Shown here piece after piece: positions 1 to 9,323 of a stretch of 64,000 bases of DNA. Made by a program: the position numbers and the translations under genes. The stretch comes from Stenotrophomonas aracearum. GTDB lineage: Bacteria > Pseudomonadota > Gammaproteobacteria > Xanthomonadales > Xanthomonadaceae. Numbering within the stretch: position 1 is the stretch's first letter; each line of letters begins with the position of its first letter. The stretch is taken from assembly GCF_031834615.1 (NCBI RefSeq), contig NZ_CP115543.1:3855001-3919000 (forward strand). The letters run 5' to 3'. The notes under the pieces were generated by a model, which was not told the origin of the DNA, did no database searches, and saw only the letters and a program-made list of their open reading frames with translations.

Positions 1-1201
1 TGGCCGGGTCGATGCCTTCGCTGGTGGCGCCGACGAAGAAGAACATGCCCGGCACCTGCTGGGCGTACAGCGAGAAGTCTTCGGCGCCCATCTGCAGCGG
101 CGGCTCGTAGACGTTGGCTTCGCCGACCACGGCCTGCAGGCTGGGCAGCATGCGCGCGGTCAGCGCCGGGTCATTGACCGTGGCCGGGTTGCCTTCCGCC
201 TCGTAGATCTCGGTCTGCGCCTTGGCGCCATGCGCGGCGGCGGTGTGCTCGGCCACGTTGCGCAGGTCGGCGAAGATCTGCTGGCGCATGCCCTCGTCGA
301 AGGTGCGGATGGTGCCCACCATCTCCACTTCATCGGGAATGATGTTGTAGCGGATGCCGCCCTTGATCGCCCCGAAGGACACCACCGCCGGCTGCTTGGA
401 AATATTGGAACGACGGCTGACGATGGTCTGCGCGGTACCGACCAGGTCGGCGGTGGCCACGATCGGGTCGACCCCGTTCCACGGCGCCGAACCATGGGTC
501 TGGCGGCCGATCACCTTGATCCCGAAGCGGTCCGAAGCAGCCATCAGCGGGCCGCTGCGGACCGCGATCTGCCCGGCCTGGACGCTGGAGAACACATGCA
601 GGCCGAACACCGCATCCGGCTTGAAGTCGGCGAACAGGCCTTCCTTGAGCATCAGCGAGGCGCCGCCTTCTTCCGGTGCCGGCGCGCCTTCCTCGGAGGG
701 CTGGAAGATCAGCATCACTTCGCCGGGCAGGTTGGCCTTCATCTTGACCAGTGCGTCGGCCACGCCGAGCAGGGTGGCGGTGTGCGCGTCGTGGCCGCAG
801 GCGTGCATCACCCCGACCGGCTCACCGCGGTAGGTGCTGGTGGCCTTGGAGGCGAACGGCAGCCCGGTCTGTTCGGTCACCGGCAGCGCGTCCATGTCAG
901 CCCGCAGGGCGATGCGCGGGCCGGGCTTGCCGCCCTTGATGATCGCGACCACGCCGTGGTGGGCGATGCCGGTCTTCGGCTTCAGGCCCATCGCGCGCAG
1001 CTGTTCGGCGACCCTGGCGGCGGTGCGCTCTTCGCGGTTGGACAGTTCCGGGTGCTGGTGGAAGTCGCGGCGCCATTCCACCACCTGGGCCTGCAGGCGG
1101 GCGGCGGCGGCGGTGACTTCGGGGCGCTCGGCCGGGGCGGCGGCGGCCAGCGCGGGGGAGGCCAGCAGCAGGGCGGACAGCAACAGCGACAGACGGGGCA
1201 T
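1..1201 (-). CDS. M20 family metallo-amidohydrolase, periplasmic (3' end cut by window)
   Basis: Hydrolase of the M20 peptidase/amidohydrolase family, which cleaves amide bonds of N-acylated amino acids or similar small molecules with a binuclear metal centre. The first 400 codons are present. Residues 1-22 form a signal peptide ending in an ALA-rich cleavage region, so it acts in the periplasm. Family motifs are visible: DFHQHPELS (46-54), ALRADMDALP (98-107), the metal-binding HACGHDAH (133-140) and FQPSEEG further on. The start ATG at 1201 begins the signal peptide. It is divergent from the efflux operon. The exact substrate (hippurate, IAA-conjugate or other) cannot be told from sequence. 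Confidence 0.9.
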   Translation of the reverse strand, partial: MPRLSLLLSALLLASPALAAAAPAERPEVTAAAARLQAQVVEWRRDFHQHPELSNREERTAARVAEQLRAMGLKPKTGIAHHGVVAIIKGGKPGPRIALRADMDALPVTEQTGLPFASKATSTYRGEPVGVMHACGHDAHTATLLGVADALVKMKANLPGEVMLIFQPSEEGAPAPEEGGASLMLKEGLFADFKPDAVFGLHVFSSVQAGQIAVRSGPLMAASDRFGIKVIGRQTHGSAPWNGVDPIVATADLVGTAQTIVSRRSNISKQPAVVSFGAIKGGIRYNIIPDEVEMVGTIRTFDEGMRQQIFADLRNVAEHTAAAHGAKAQTEIYEAEGNPATVNDPALTARMLPSLQAVVGEANVYEPPLQMGAEDFSLYAQQVPGMFFFVGATSEGIDPA

Positions 1202-1460
1202 GCAGGTCTCCACGAAGGCAATCAGGGTGATGAACCTGAATGTAGGGCATCCGTTTGGTTTGCGCTGTAACTTTCGGGGCCCCGGTGCGTTGGAGACTGA
1301 GGCACCGCGAGTGGCTCGGCGGTCGTCCCAATTGAACCTTGGAAGCCTTCGCCGGTCTGACCGCCCGTCCCATCCGTCATGCATTCAGGGTCACGCCGGA
1401 CGGGTATCCTGCGTACCTGCCAACCGGGCCCCGCCCTTCGCCTGCCTCAGGAGTTTTTGA

Positions 1461-2705
1461 ATGTCGCGTTTCTGGAAGATCGTGCTGCTGGTGATCGCAG
1501 TGCTGGTGGTCGGGCTGGTCGGCATGCGCATGCTCGGCGGCGGCAAGGCAAAAGACGCCAGGGGCGGCCCGCAGGCCGAGGCCGGCAAGGACGGCGAGCG
1601 CGACAACGGCCCGGTACCGGTGACCGTGATCGACGCCGCCCGCCAGGACGTGCCGGTGTATGCCAGCGCGCTGGGCACGGTAAGCGCGATGAACACCGTG
1701 ACCGTCAGCCCGCAGGTCGGCGGCCAGCTGCTGAGCATCAACTTCAAGGAAGGCCAGGAAGTGAAGCAGGGCGACCTGCTGGCGCAGATCGACCCGCGCA
1801 CCCTGCAGGCCAGCTATGACGAAGCCGCCGCTGCCAAGAAGCAGAACCAGGCGCAGCTGGCCACGGCCCGCTCCAACTTCCAGCGCTCCAATTCGCCGGA
1901 ATACCGCCAGTACGTCGCCAAGACCGACCTGGACACCCAGCGCAACCAGGTGGCCCAGTACGAAAGCGCGGTCGCGGCCAACGAAGCCAGCATGCGCGCG
2001 GCCCAGGTGCAGCTGCAGTACACCCGCGTCACCGCGCCGATCTCCGGCATTGCCGGCATCCGTGCGGTCGACGCCGGCAACGTGGTCAGCGCCGGTACCG
2101 CGATTGTCACGCTGACCCAGGTCCACCCGATCCACGTGGTATTCAACCTGCCCGAGCGCCAGCTGCCGGACGTGCGCCAGGCGCAGCAGGCCGGCCCGGT
2201 GACCATCGCCGCGCTCGACCGCAACGACGCCCACGTGCTCACCGACGGCGGCACCCTGGACGTGGTGGACAACCAGATCAGCAGCGACAGCGGCACCTTC
2301 CGTGCCCGTGCCCTGTTCGACAACAAGGACAACAGCCTGTGGCCGGGCCAGTTCGTCAACGTGCGCATGCAGCTGCGCACGATCGCCGGTGGCGTGGTCA
2401 TCCCCACCCAGGCGGTGATGCGCGGTCCGGACGGCGAGTACGTCTACATCGTCAAGCCGGACAACACCGTGGCCATGCAGACCGTGAAGAGCGGCGTGGA
2501 AGTGGGCGACAGCCACGTGCAGGTCACCGAAGGCCTCAAGGGCGGCGAGCGCGTGGTCAGCGAAGGCCAGTTCCGGCTCAAGCCGGGCAGCAAGGTCACC
2601 GCGCTGAAGCCGGGCGAAACCCCGGCCGCCCCGACCGAGGCCGAGCTCAAGGCCGCCGCGCAGAAGCAAGGCGGCGGTGGTCGCCGTGGCGGCGGCCCGC
2701 GCTGA
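1461..2705 (+). CDS. smeI: RND efflux periplasmic adaptor (SmeI / MdtA type)
   Basis: Membrane fusion protein that links the inner-membrane pumps encoded downstream to an outer-membrane channel. It has 414 aa. An N-terminal anchor helix (about 6-24) is followed by a linker, a barrel-sandwich/lipoyl part (about 55-100), an alpha-hairpin (about 110-190, with the repeat-like QVQLQYTRVTAPISG closing it), a beta-barrel and a membrane-proximal domain. The C-terminus is a Gly/Arg-rich tail. A good ribosome site (CAGGAG) lies before ATG 1461. The order adaptor-pump-pump without an outer-membrane gene is that of E. coli mdtABC and S. maltophilia smeIJK; the symbol rests on that order and on the inferred genus. 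Confidence 0.88.
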   Translation: MSRFWKIVLLVIAVLVVGLVGMRMLGGGKAKDARGGPQAEAGKDGERDNGPVPVTVIDAARQDVPVYASALGTVSAMNTVTVSPQVGGQLLSINFKEGQEVKQGDLLAQIDPRTLQASYDEAAAAKKQNQAQLATARSNFQRSNSPEYRQYVAKTDLDTQRNQVAQYESAVAANEASMRAAQVQLQYTRVTAPISGIAGIRAVDAGNVVSAGTAIVTLTQVHPIHVVFNLPERQLPDVRQAQQAGPVTIAALDRNDAHVLTDGGTLDVVDNQISSDSGTFRARALFDNKDNSLWPGQFVNVRMQLRTIAGGVVIPTQAVMRGPDGEYVYIVKPDNTVAMQTVKSGVEVGDSHVQVTEGLKGGERVVSEGQFRLKPGSKVTALKPGETPAAPTEAELKAAAQKQGGGGRRGGGPR

Positions 2706-2791
2706 CCGCGCGCCCCGTGTCCGCGACGCCGGCCCGCTGGTCGGCGTTCGTGTCCTGCATCGCCGTTTGACGTAACAGCAAGGATCCGCCC

Positions 2792-5700
2792 GTGGGCTTT
2801 TCGACGATCTTCATCCGCCGCCCCATCGCCACCTCGCTGCTGATGGCGGGCCTGCTGCTGCTCGGCATCCTGGGCTATCGCCAGTTGCCGGTGTCGGCGC
2901 TGCCGGAGATCGACGCGCCCAGCCTGGTGGTCACCACCCAGTATCCCGGTGCCAACGCCACCACCATGGCCTCGCTGGTGACCACGCCGCTGGAGCGCCA
3001 GTTCGGGCAGATCTCCGGGCTGGAGCTGATGACCTCCGATTCCTCGGCGGGGTTGTCCACGATCATCCTGCAGTTCTCGATGGACCGCGACATCGACATC
3101 GCCGCGCAGGACGTGCAGGCAGCGATCCGCCAGGCCACCCTGCCCTCGTCGCTGCCCTACCAGCCGGTCTACAACCGGGTGAACCCGGCCGACGCGGCGA
3201 TCATCACCCTCAAGCTCACCTCCGACACGCGCCCGCTGCGCGACGTGAACAACTACGCCGACTCGATCCTGGCCCAGCGCCTGTCGCAGGTGCAGGGCGT
3301 GGGCCTGGTCTCGATTGCCGGCAACGTGCGCCCGGCCGTGCGCATCCAGGTCAATCCGGCGCAGCTGTCGAACATGGGCCTGACCCTGGAAGACCTGCGC
3401 AGCGCGCTGACCCAGGCCAACGTCAACGCGCCCAAGGGCTCGCTCAATGGCAAGACGCAGTCCTACAGCATCGGCACCAACGACCAGCTGACCAGCGCCG
3501 CCGAGTACCGCGAGACCATCATCAGCTACAAGAATGGCGCACCGGTGCGGCTGGCGGACGTGGCCCAGGTGATCGACGGGGTCGAGAACGACCAGCTCGC
3601 CGCCTGGGCCGACGGCAAGCCGGCGGTGCTGCTGGAGATCCGTCGCCAGCCCGGTGCCAACATCGTGCAGACCGTGGAGCGCATCCGTGCGCTGATGCCG
3701 CAGCTGCAGAACGTGCTGCCGGCCGACGTGCACCTGGAGGTGTTCTCCGACCGCACCGAAACCATCCGCGCTTCGGTGCATGAAGTGCAGTTCACCCTGA
3801 TCCTCACCATCGGCCTGGTGGTGGCGGTGATCTTCGTGTTCCTGCGCCGGCTGTGGGCGACCATCATTCCCTCGGTGGCGGTGCCGTTGTCGCTGGCCGG
3901 CACGTTCGGGGTGATGGCATTCGCCGGCATGTCGCTGGACAACCTCTCGCTGATGGCACTGGTGGTGGCCACCGGCTTCGTGGTCGACGATGCAATCGTG
4001 ATGATCGAGAACATCGTGCGCTACATCGAGCAGGGCAAGAGCGGCCCGGAGGCGGCCGAGATCGGCGCACGCCAGATCGGCTTCACCGTGCTCTCGCTGA
4101 CGGTCTCGCTGGTGGCGGTGTTCCTGCCGCTGCTGCTGATGCCGGGCGTGACCGGGCGGCTGTTCCACGAGTTCGCATGGGTGCTGAGCATCGCGGTGGT
4201 GCTGTCGATGCTGATCTCGCTGACCCTCACCCCGATGATGTGCGCTTACCTGCTCAAGCCCGACGCGCTGCCCGAAGGCGAAGACGCACACGAGCGCGCG
4301 CATGCAGCCGGCAAGCAGACCGTGTGGAGCCGCACCGTGGGGCTGTACGAGCAGAGCTTGGACTGGGTGCTGGAACACCAGCGCCTGACCCTGGCCGTGG
4401 CGGCCGGCGCGCTGGTGTTGACCGTGGTGCTGTACATCGTGATCCCCAAGGGCCTGCTGCCCGAACAGGACACCGGGCTGATCACCGGCGTGGTCCAGGC
4501 CGACCAGAACATTGCGTTTCCGCAGATGGAGCAGCGCACCCAGGCGGTGGCTGAAGCGCTGCGCAGGGACCCGGCCGTGACCGGTGTGGCCGCTTTCATC
4601 GGCGCCGGCAGCATGAATCCCACGCTCAACCAGGGCCAGCTGTCGATCGTGCTCAAGGAGCGCGGCGACCGTGACGGCCTGGACGAGATCCTGCCGCGCC
4701 TGCAGCAGGCGGTGGCCGGCATTCCCGGCGTGGCGCTGTACCTCAAGCCGGTGCAGGACGTGACCCTGGACACCCGCGTGGCCGCCACCGAGTACCAGTA
4801 CTCGCTGTCGGACGTGGACAGCGCGCAGGTCGCGCTGCAGGCCACGCGCCTGACCGAGGCGCTGCGCCAGCGTCCGGAACTGGCCGACGTGGACAACAAC
4901 CTGTCCAACCAGGGCCGCGCCCTGGAGCTGACCATCGACCGCGACAAGGCCAGCGTGCTGGGCGTGCCGATGCAGACCATCGACGACACCCTGTACGACG
5001 CGTTCGGCCAGCGCCAGATCTCGACCATCTTCACCGAACTCAACCAGTACCGCGTGGTGCTGGAAGTAGCGCCCGAGTTCCGCACCAGCACCGCGCTGAT
5101 GAACCAGCTCGCCGTCGCCTCCAACGGCGCCGGCGCGCTGACCGGCAGCAACGCCACCAACTTCGGCCAGGTCACCTCGTCCAACTCGTCCACCGCCACC
5201 GGCATCGGCGCGCAGAACACCGGCATCCCGGTCGGTGCCGGCGACATCATCCCGCTGGCGGCGCTGGCAGAAGGCAAGGTCACCAGCACGCCGCTGGTGG
5301 TCAGCCACCAGCAGCAGCTGCCGGCGGTGACGGTGTCGTTCAACATCGCGCCGGGCTACTCGCTGTCCGACGCGGTCAAGGCGATAGAAGAGACCAAGGC
5401 CAGCCTGGACATGCCGTCGCAGGTGCATGCGCAGTTCATCGGCAAGGCCGCCGAGTTCACCGGCAGCCAGACCGACGTGGTGTGGCTGCTGCTGGCGTCG
5501 CTGGTGGTGATCTACATCGTGCTCGGCGTGCTGTATGAAAGCTACATCCACCCGATCACCATCATCTCCACCCTGCCCCCGGCCGGCGTGGGTGCGCTGC
5601 TGGCACTGATGGTGTGCGGGCTGAGCCTGTCGGTGGACGGCATCGTCGGCATCGTGCTGCTGATCGGCATCGTCAAGAAGAACGGCATCATGATGGTGGA

Positions 5701-6022
5701 CTTCGCCATCGAGGCACGCCGTGCCGGCGCCAACGCGCACGAAGCGATCCGCCGCGCCTGCCTGCTGCGCTTCCGCCCGATCATGATGACCACCGCCGCA
5801 GCCATGCTCGGCGCGCTGCCGCTGGCACTGGGCACCGGCATCGGCTCGGAACTGCGCCGCCCACTGGGCATCGCCATCGTCGGCGGCCTGCTGATTTCGC
5901 AGCTGGTCACGCTGTACACCACGCCGGTGATCTACCTGTACATGGAGCGCTACTCCGAGTGGCTGCGCGAGCGCCGTGAACAGCGTGCGCTGCGCAACGG
6001 CACCGCGCAGGACCACGCGTGA
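2792..6022 (+). CDS. smeJ: RND multidrug efflux permease, first of two (SmeJ / MdtB type)
   Basis: Proton-driven inner-membrane drug exporter of the HAE-1 RND family, 1076 aa, the family's usual size. It has the typical start IFIRRPIATSLLM, 12 predicted membrane helices, two large periplasmic loops and the proton-relay pair of aspartates in helix 4 (GFVVDDAIVMIENI). The GTG start at 2792 follows a 86-nt gap after the adaptor. It overlaps the next pump gene by 4 nt, so the two are translationally coupled, consistent with a heterotrimeric pump as in MdtBC. No outer-membrane protein gene follows; a TolC-like partner must be encoded elsewhere. Confidence 0.92.
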   Translation: MGFSTIFIRRPIATSLLMAGLLLLGILGYRQLPVSALPEIDAPSLVVTTQYPGANATTMASLVTTPLERQFGQISGLELMTSDSSAGLSTIILQFSMDRDIDIAAQDVQAAIRQATLPSSLPYQPVYNRVNPADAAIITLKLTSDTRPLRDVNNYADSILAQRLSQVQGVGLVSIAGNVRPAVRIQVNPAQLSNMGLTLEDLRSALTQANVNAPKGSLNGKTQSYSIGTNDQLTSAAEYRETIISYKNGAPVRLADVAQVIDGVENDQLAAWADGKPAVLLEIRRQPGANIVQTVERIRALMPQLQNVLPADVHLEVFSDRTETIRASVHEVQFTLILTIGLVVAVIFVFLRRLWATIIPSVAVPLSLAGTFGVMAFAGMSLDNLSLMALVVATGFVVDDAIVMIENIVRYIEQGKSGPEAAEIGARQIGFTVLSLTVSLVAVFLPLLLMPGVTGRLFHEFAWVLSIAVVLSMLISLTLTPMMCAYLLKPDALPEGEDAHERAHAAGKQTVWSRTVGLYEQSLDWVLEHQRLTLAVAAGALVLTVVLYIVIPKGLLPEQDTGLITGVVQADQNIAFPQMEQRTQAVAEALRRDPAVTGVAAFIGAGSMNPTLNQGQLSIVLKERGDRDGLDEILPRLQQAVAGIPGVALYLKPVQDVTLDTRVAATEYQYSLSDVDSAQVALQATRLTEALRQRPELADVDNNLSNQGRALELTIDRDKASVLGVPMQTIDDTLYDAFGQRQISTIFTELNQYRVVLEVAPEFRTSTALMNQLAVASNGAGALTGSNATNFGQVTSSNSSTATGIGAQNTGIPVGAGDIIPLAALAEGKVTSTPLVVSHQQQLPAVTVSFNIAPGYSLSDAVKAIEETKASLDMPSQVHAQFIGKAAEFTGSQTDVVWLLLASLVVIYIVLGVLYESYIHPITIISTLPPAGVGALLALMVCGLSLSVDGIVGIVLLIGIVKKNGIMMVDFAIEARRAGANAHEAIRRACLLRFRPIMMTTAAAMLGALPLALGTGIGSELRRPLGIAIVGGLLISQLVTLYTTPVIYLYMERYSEWLRERREQRALRNGTAQDHA

Positions 6023-9000
6023 ACATCTCTGGCCCGTTCATCCGCCGCCCGATCGGCACCGCGCTGCTGGCCATCGGTTTGTTCGTGGTCGGCCTGATGT
6101 GCTACCTGAAGCTGGGCGTGTCGGCGCTGCCGAACATCCAGATTCCGGTGATCTTCGTGCACGCCAGCCAGTCCGGCGCGGATGCCACCACCATGGCCTC
6201 CACGGTGACCGCACCGCTGGAGCGCCACCTGGGCCAGCTGCCGGGCGTGGACCAGATGCGCTCGTCCAGTTCCGAAGGCAGCTCGCTGGTGTTCATGGTG
6301 TTCCAGAGCGGAGTCGACATCGACTCGGCCGCGCTGGACGTGCAGACCGCGATCAATTCGGCACAGGCCGACCTGCCCTCCGGGCTGGGCTCGCCGATGT
6401 TCCAGAAGGCCAACCCGAACGACGACCCGGTGATCGCGATCGCGCTGACCTCGCAGACGCAGTCGGCCGACGAGCTGTACAACGTGGCCGACTCGCTGCT
6501 GGCCCAGCGCATCCGCCAGATCAGCGGCGTTTCTTCGGTGGATATCGCAGGTGCGTCTACGCCCGCCGTGCGCGTGGACGTCAACCTGCGCCTGCTCAAC
6601 GCGCTGAATCTCACCCCGGACGACCTGCGCAACGCAGTGCGCGCGGCCAACGTGACCTCGCCCACCGGCTTCCTCAGCGACGGCAACACCACCACCGCGA
6701 TCATCGCCAACGACTCGGTGGCGCGCGCGGCCGACTTCGCCAACCTGGTAATCAAGACCCAGGACGATGGGCGGGTGATCCGCCTGAAGGACGTGGCCAA
6801 CGTCTACGACGGCCAGCAGGACGCCTACCAGGCGGCCTGGTTCGACCACAAGCCCGCGGTAGTGATGTACGTGTTCACCCGCGCCGGCGCGAACATCGTA
6901 GAGACAGTGGACCGGGTCAAGGCGCAGATTCCGATGCTGCGCGACTACCTGCAGCCGGGCACCACGCTCACCCCATACTTCGACCGCACCCCGACCATCC
7001 GCTCCTCGCTGCATGAAGTGCAGATCACCCTGCTGATCAGCCTGGCGATGGTGATCCTGACCATGGCGCTGTTCCTGCGCCGATTGGCGCCGACCCTGAT
7101 CGCGGCGATCACCGTGCCGCTGTCGCTGGCCGGTGCGGCGCTGGTCATGTACGTGTTCGGTTTCACCCTGAACAACCTGAGCCTGCTGGCGCTGGTGATC
7201 GCGATCGGCTTCGTGGTCGACGATGCGATCGTGGTGATCGAGAACATCATGCGCCACCTCGACGAGGGCATGCCGCGCATGCAGGCGGCGTTGACCGGTG
7301 CGCGCGAGATCGGCTTCACCATCGTGTCGATCACCGCCTCGCTGGTGGCGGTGTTCATTCCGTTGCTGTTCGCCAGCGGCATGGTCGGCGCGTTCTTCCG
7401 CGAGTTCACCGTGACCCTGGTGGCGGCGATCGTGGTGTCGATGATCGTCTCGCTGACCCTGACCCCGGCGTTGTGCAGCCGCTTCCTGAGCGCGCATGCC
7501 GAGCCGGAGAAGCCGTCGCGGATCGGTCGTTTCCTCGACGCCACCCACGACCGCATGCTGCGGGTCTACACAGTGTGCCTGGACTTCTCGCTGCGCCACG
7601 CGCTGCTGCTTTCGCTGACCCCGATCCTGCTGATCGTGGCCACGGTGATGCTGGCCGGTGCGGTCAAGAAGGGCTCGTTCCCGCCGCAGGACACCGGCCT
7701 GATCTGGGGCCGCGCCAACTCCAGCGCCACGGTCTCGTTCGAGGACATGGTCAACCGCCAGCGCCGCATCACCGACATGCTGATGGCCGACCCGGCGGTG
7801 AAGACCGTGGGCGTGCGCCTGGGCAGTGGCCGGCAGGGCTCCAGCGCGCAGTTCAACATCGAACTGAAGACCCGCAAGGAAGGCCGCCGCGAAACCACCG
7901 CGCAGGCGCTGGCACGGTTGAGCGCCAAGGCCGACCGCTACCCGGACCTGGAACTGCGCCTGCGCGCGATCCAGGACCTGCCCAGCGACGGCGGCGGCGG
8001 CAACAGCCAGGGCGCGCAGTACCGTGTGTCGCTGCAGGGCAACGACCTGGCCCAGCTGCAGGAATGGTTGCCGAAGGTGCAGGCCGCGCTGAAGAAGAAC
8101 CCGATGCTGCGCGATGTCGGCACCGACGTGGACACCGCCGGCCTGCGCCAGAACATCGAGATCGACCGGGCCAAGGCCGCGCGCCTGGGCGTGTCGGTCG
8201 GTGCCATCGACGGCGCGCTGTACGGCGCGTTCGGCCAGCGCCAGATTTCCACCATCTATTCGGACATCAACCAGTACAGCGTGGTGGTCAACGCGCTGCC
8301 CGAGCAGACCGCCACCCCGCGCGCGCTCGACGAGATCCACGTGCGCGCCGGCAACGGCGAGATGATTCCGATCACCGCCGTGGCACGGCAGGTGCCGGGG
8401 CTGGCGCCACCGCAGATCACCCACCAGAACCAGTACACCACCATGGACCTGAGCTACAACCTGGCCCCGGGCGTGAGTACCGGCGAAGGCGAGGCGATCA
8501 TCAAGTCCACCGTGGACGGCCTGCGCCTGCCCGGCGACATCCGCATCAGCGATGGCGGCGGCTTCAACGTGCAGCTCAATCCCAACTCGATGCTGATCCT
8601 GGTGCTGGCCGCCATCATCACCGTCTACCTGGTGCTGGGCATGCTGTATGAAAGCCTGGTGCACCCGGTCACCATCCTGTCCACCCTGCCGGCGGCAGGC
8701 GTGGGCGCGCTGCTGGCGCTGTTCGTGACCAACACCGAGCTGTCGGTGATCTCGATGATCGCGCTGGTGCTGCTGATCGGCATCGTCAAGAAGAACGCGA
8801 TCATGATGATCGACTTCGCGGTGGTGGCCCAGCGCGAGCACGGCAAGAGCCCGCTGGAAGCGGTGCGCGAAGCCAGCATCGTGCGCTTCCGCCCGATCAT
8901 GATGACCACCATGGTCGCGATCCTGGCCGCAGTGCCGCTCGCGATCGGGCTGGGCGAGGGCAGCGAACTGCGCCGCCCGCTCGGCATCGCGATGATCGGC

Positions 9001-9141
9001 GGCCTGCTGTTCTCGCAGAGCCTGACCCTGCTCAGCACCCCGGCGCTGTATGTGATCTTCTCGTGCCTGCAGCAGCATTGGCGCGCATGGCGGGCGCGGC
9101 GCCGCGAGAAGGTGGCCCTGCGGCGTGCGGCGCGCGCATGA
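6019..9141 (+). CDS. smeK: RND multidrug efflux permease, second of two (SmeK / MdtC type)
   Basis: Second pump subunit of the operon, 1040 aa. It shows the same RND architecture as its neighbour: FIRRPIGTALLAIG at the N-terminus, GFVVDDAIVVIENIM in helix 4, and the GIVKKNAIMMIDFA motif of the C-terminal half. The GTG start overlaps the stop of the previous gene (GTGA). In E. coli MdtB2C the two pumps form a mixed trimer; the same is expected here. The C-terminus is short and very basic (many Arg). The operon ends here, with a new promoter region before the TonB receptor. Confidence 0.92.
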   Translation: MNISGPFIRRPIGTALLAIGLFVVGLMCYLKLGVSALPNIQIPVIFVHASQSGADATTMASTVTAPLERHLGQLPGVDQMRSSSSEGSSLVFMVFQSGVDIDSAALDVQTAINSAQADLPSGLGSPMFQKANPNDDPVIAIALTSQTQSADELYNVADSLLAQRIRQISGVSSVDIAGASTPAVRVDVNLRLLNALNLTPDDLRNAVRAANVTSPTGFLSDGNTTTAIIANDSVARAADFANLVIKTQDDGRVIRLKDVANVYDGQQDAYQAAWFDHKPAVVMYVFTRAGANIVETVDRVKAQIPMLRDYLQPGTTLTPYFDRTPTIRSSLHEVQITLLISLAMVILTMALFLRRLAPTLIAAITVPLSLAGAALVMYVFGFTLNNLSLLALVIAIGFVVDDAIVVIENIMRHLDEGMPRMQAALTGAREIGFTIVSITASLVAVFIPLLFASGMVGAFFREFTVTLVAAIVVSMIVSLTLTPALCSRFLSAHAEPEKPSRIGRFLDATHDRMLRVYTVCLDFSLRHALLLSLTPILLIVATVMLAGAVKKGSFPPQDTGLIWGRANSSATVSFEDMVNRQRRITDMLMADPAVKTVGVRLGSGRQGSSAQFNIELKTRKEGRRETTAQALARLSAKADRYPDLELRLRAIQDLPSDGGGGNSQGAQYRVSLQGNDLAQLQEWLPKVQAALKKNPMLRDVGTDVDTAGLRQNIEIDRAKAARLGVSVGAIDGALYGAFGQRQISTIYSDINQYSVVVNALPEQTATPRALDEIHVRAGNGEMIPITAVARQVPGLAPPQITHQNQYTTMDLSYNLAPGVSTGEGEAIIKSTVDGLRLPGDIRISDGGGFNVQLNPNSMLILVLAAIITVYLVLGMLYESLVHPVTILSTLPAAGVGALLALFVTNTELSVISMIALVLLIGIVKKNAIMMIDFAVVAQREHGKSPLEAVREASIVRFRPIMMTTMVAILAAVPLAIGLGEGSELRRPLGIAMIGGLLFSQSLTLLSTPALYVIFSCLQQHWRAWRARRREKVALRRAARA

Positions 9142-9148
9142 CCGTTAT

Positions 9149-9184
9149 TTGACGGAAGACACCCAAAAGAGAACAATTCGCATC
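9149..9184 (+). promoter_or_regulatory. Putative sigma70 promoter with overlapping Fur box
   Basis: TTGACG at 9149-9154, a 17-nt spacer and AACAAT at 9172-9177 form a plausible promoter upstream of the siderophore receptor. The stretch 9169-9184 (GAGAACAATTCGCATC), read on the opposite strand, resembles half of a xanthomonad Fur box (ATGCGAATTGTTCTC) and covers the -10. This would give iron repression of the receptor gene. Prediction from pattern only. Confidence 0.4.
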
Positions 9185-9323
9185 AGCCACGGTCCTGCCA
9201 CGCCTCGCGCACCGCGCTGAATCCGCCTTCCGCGGGCAGTGCCCCGACTCAGCCACGCCCTCTTCTTTCCGCCATCCACCGATCGCGGACGGTGTGCTGC
9301 TGTCCGCAGAGGACCCCCACTAC

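Noticed and set aside
2444..6016. Long minus-strand reading frame of 1190 codons opposite the first RND pump
   Set aside because: A His/Gln/Arg-rich shadow of a high-GC gene; no family pattern, no ribosome site, and the plus-strand pump is unmistakable.
5950..9078. Minus-strand reading frame of 1042 codons opposite the second RND pump
   Set aside because: Same reason: composition of an antisense shadow, with the plus-strand protein fully explained.
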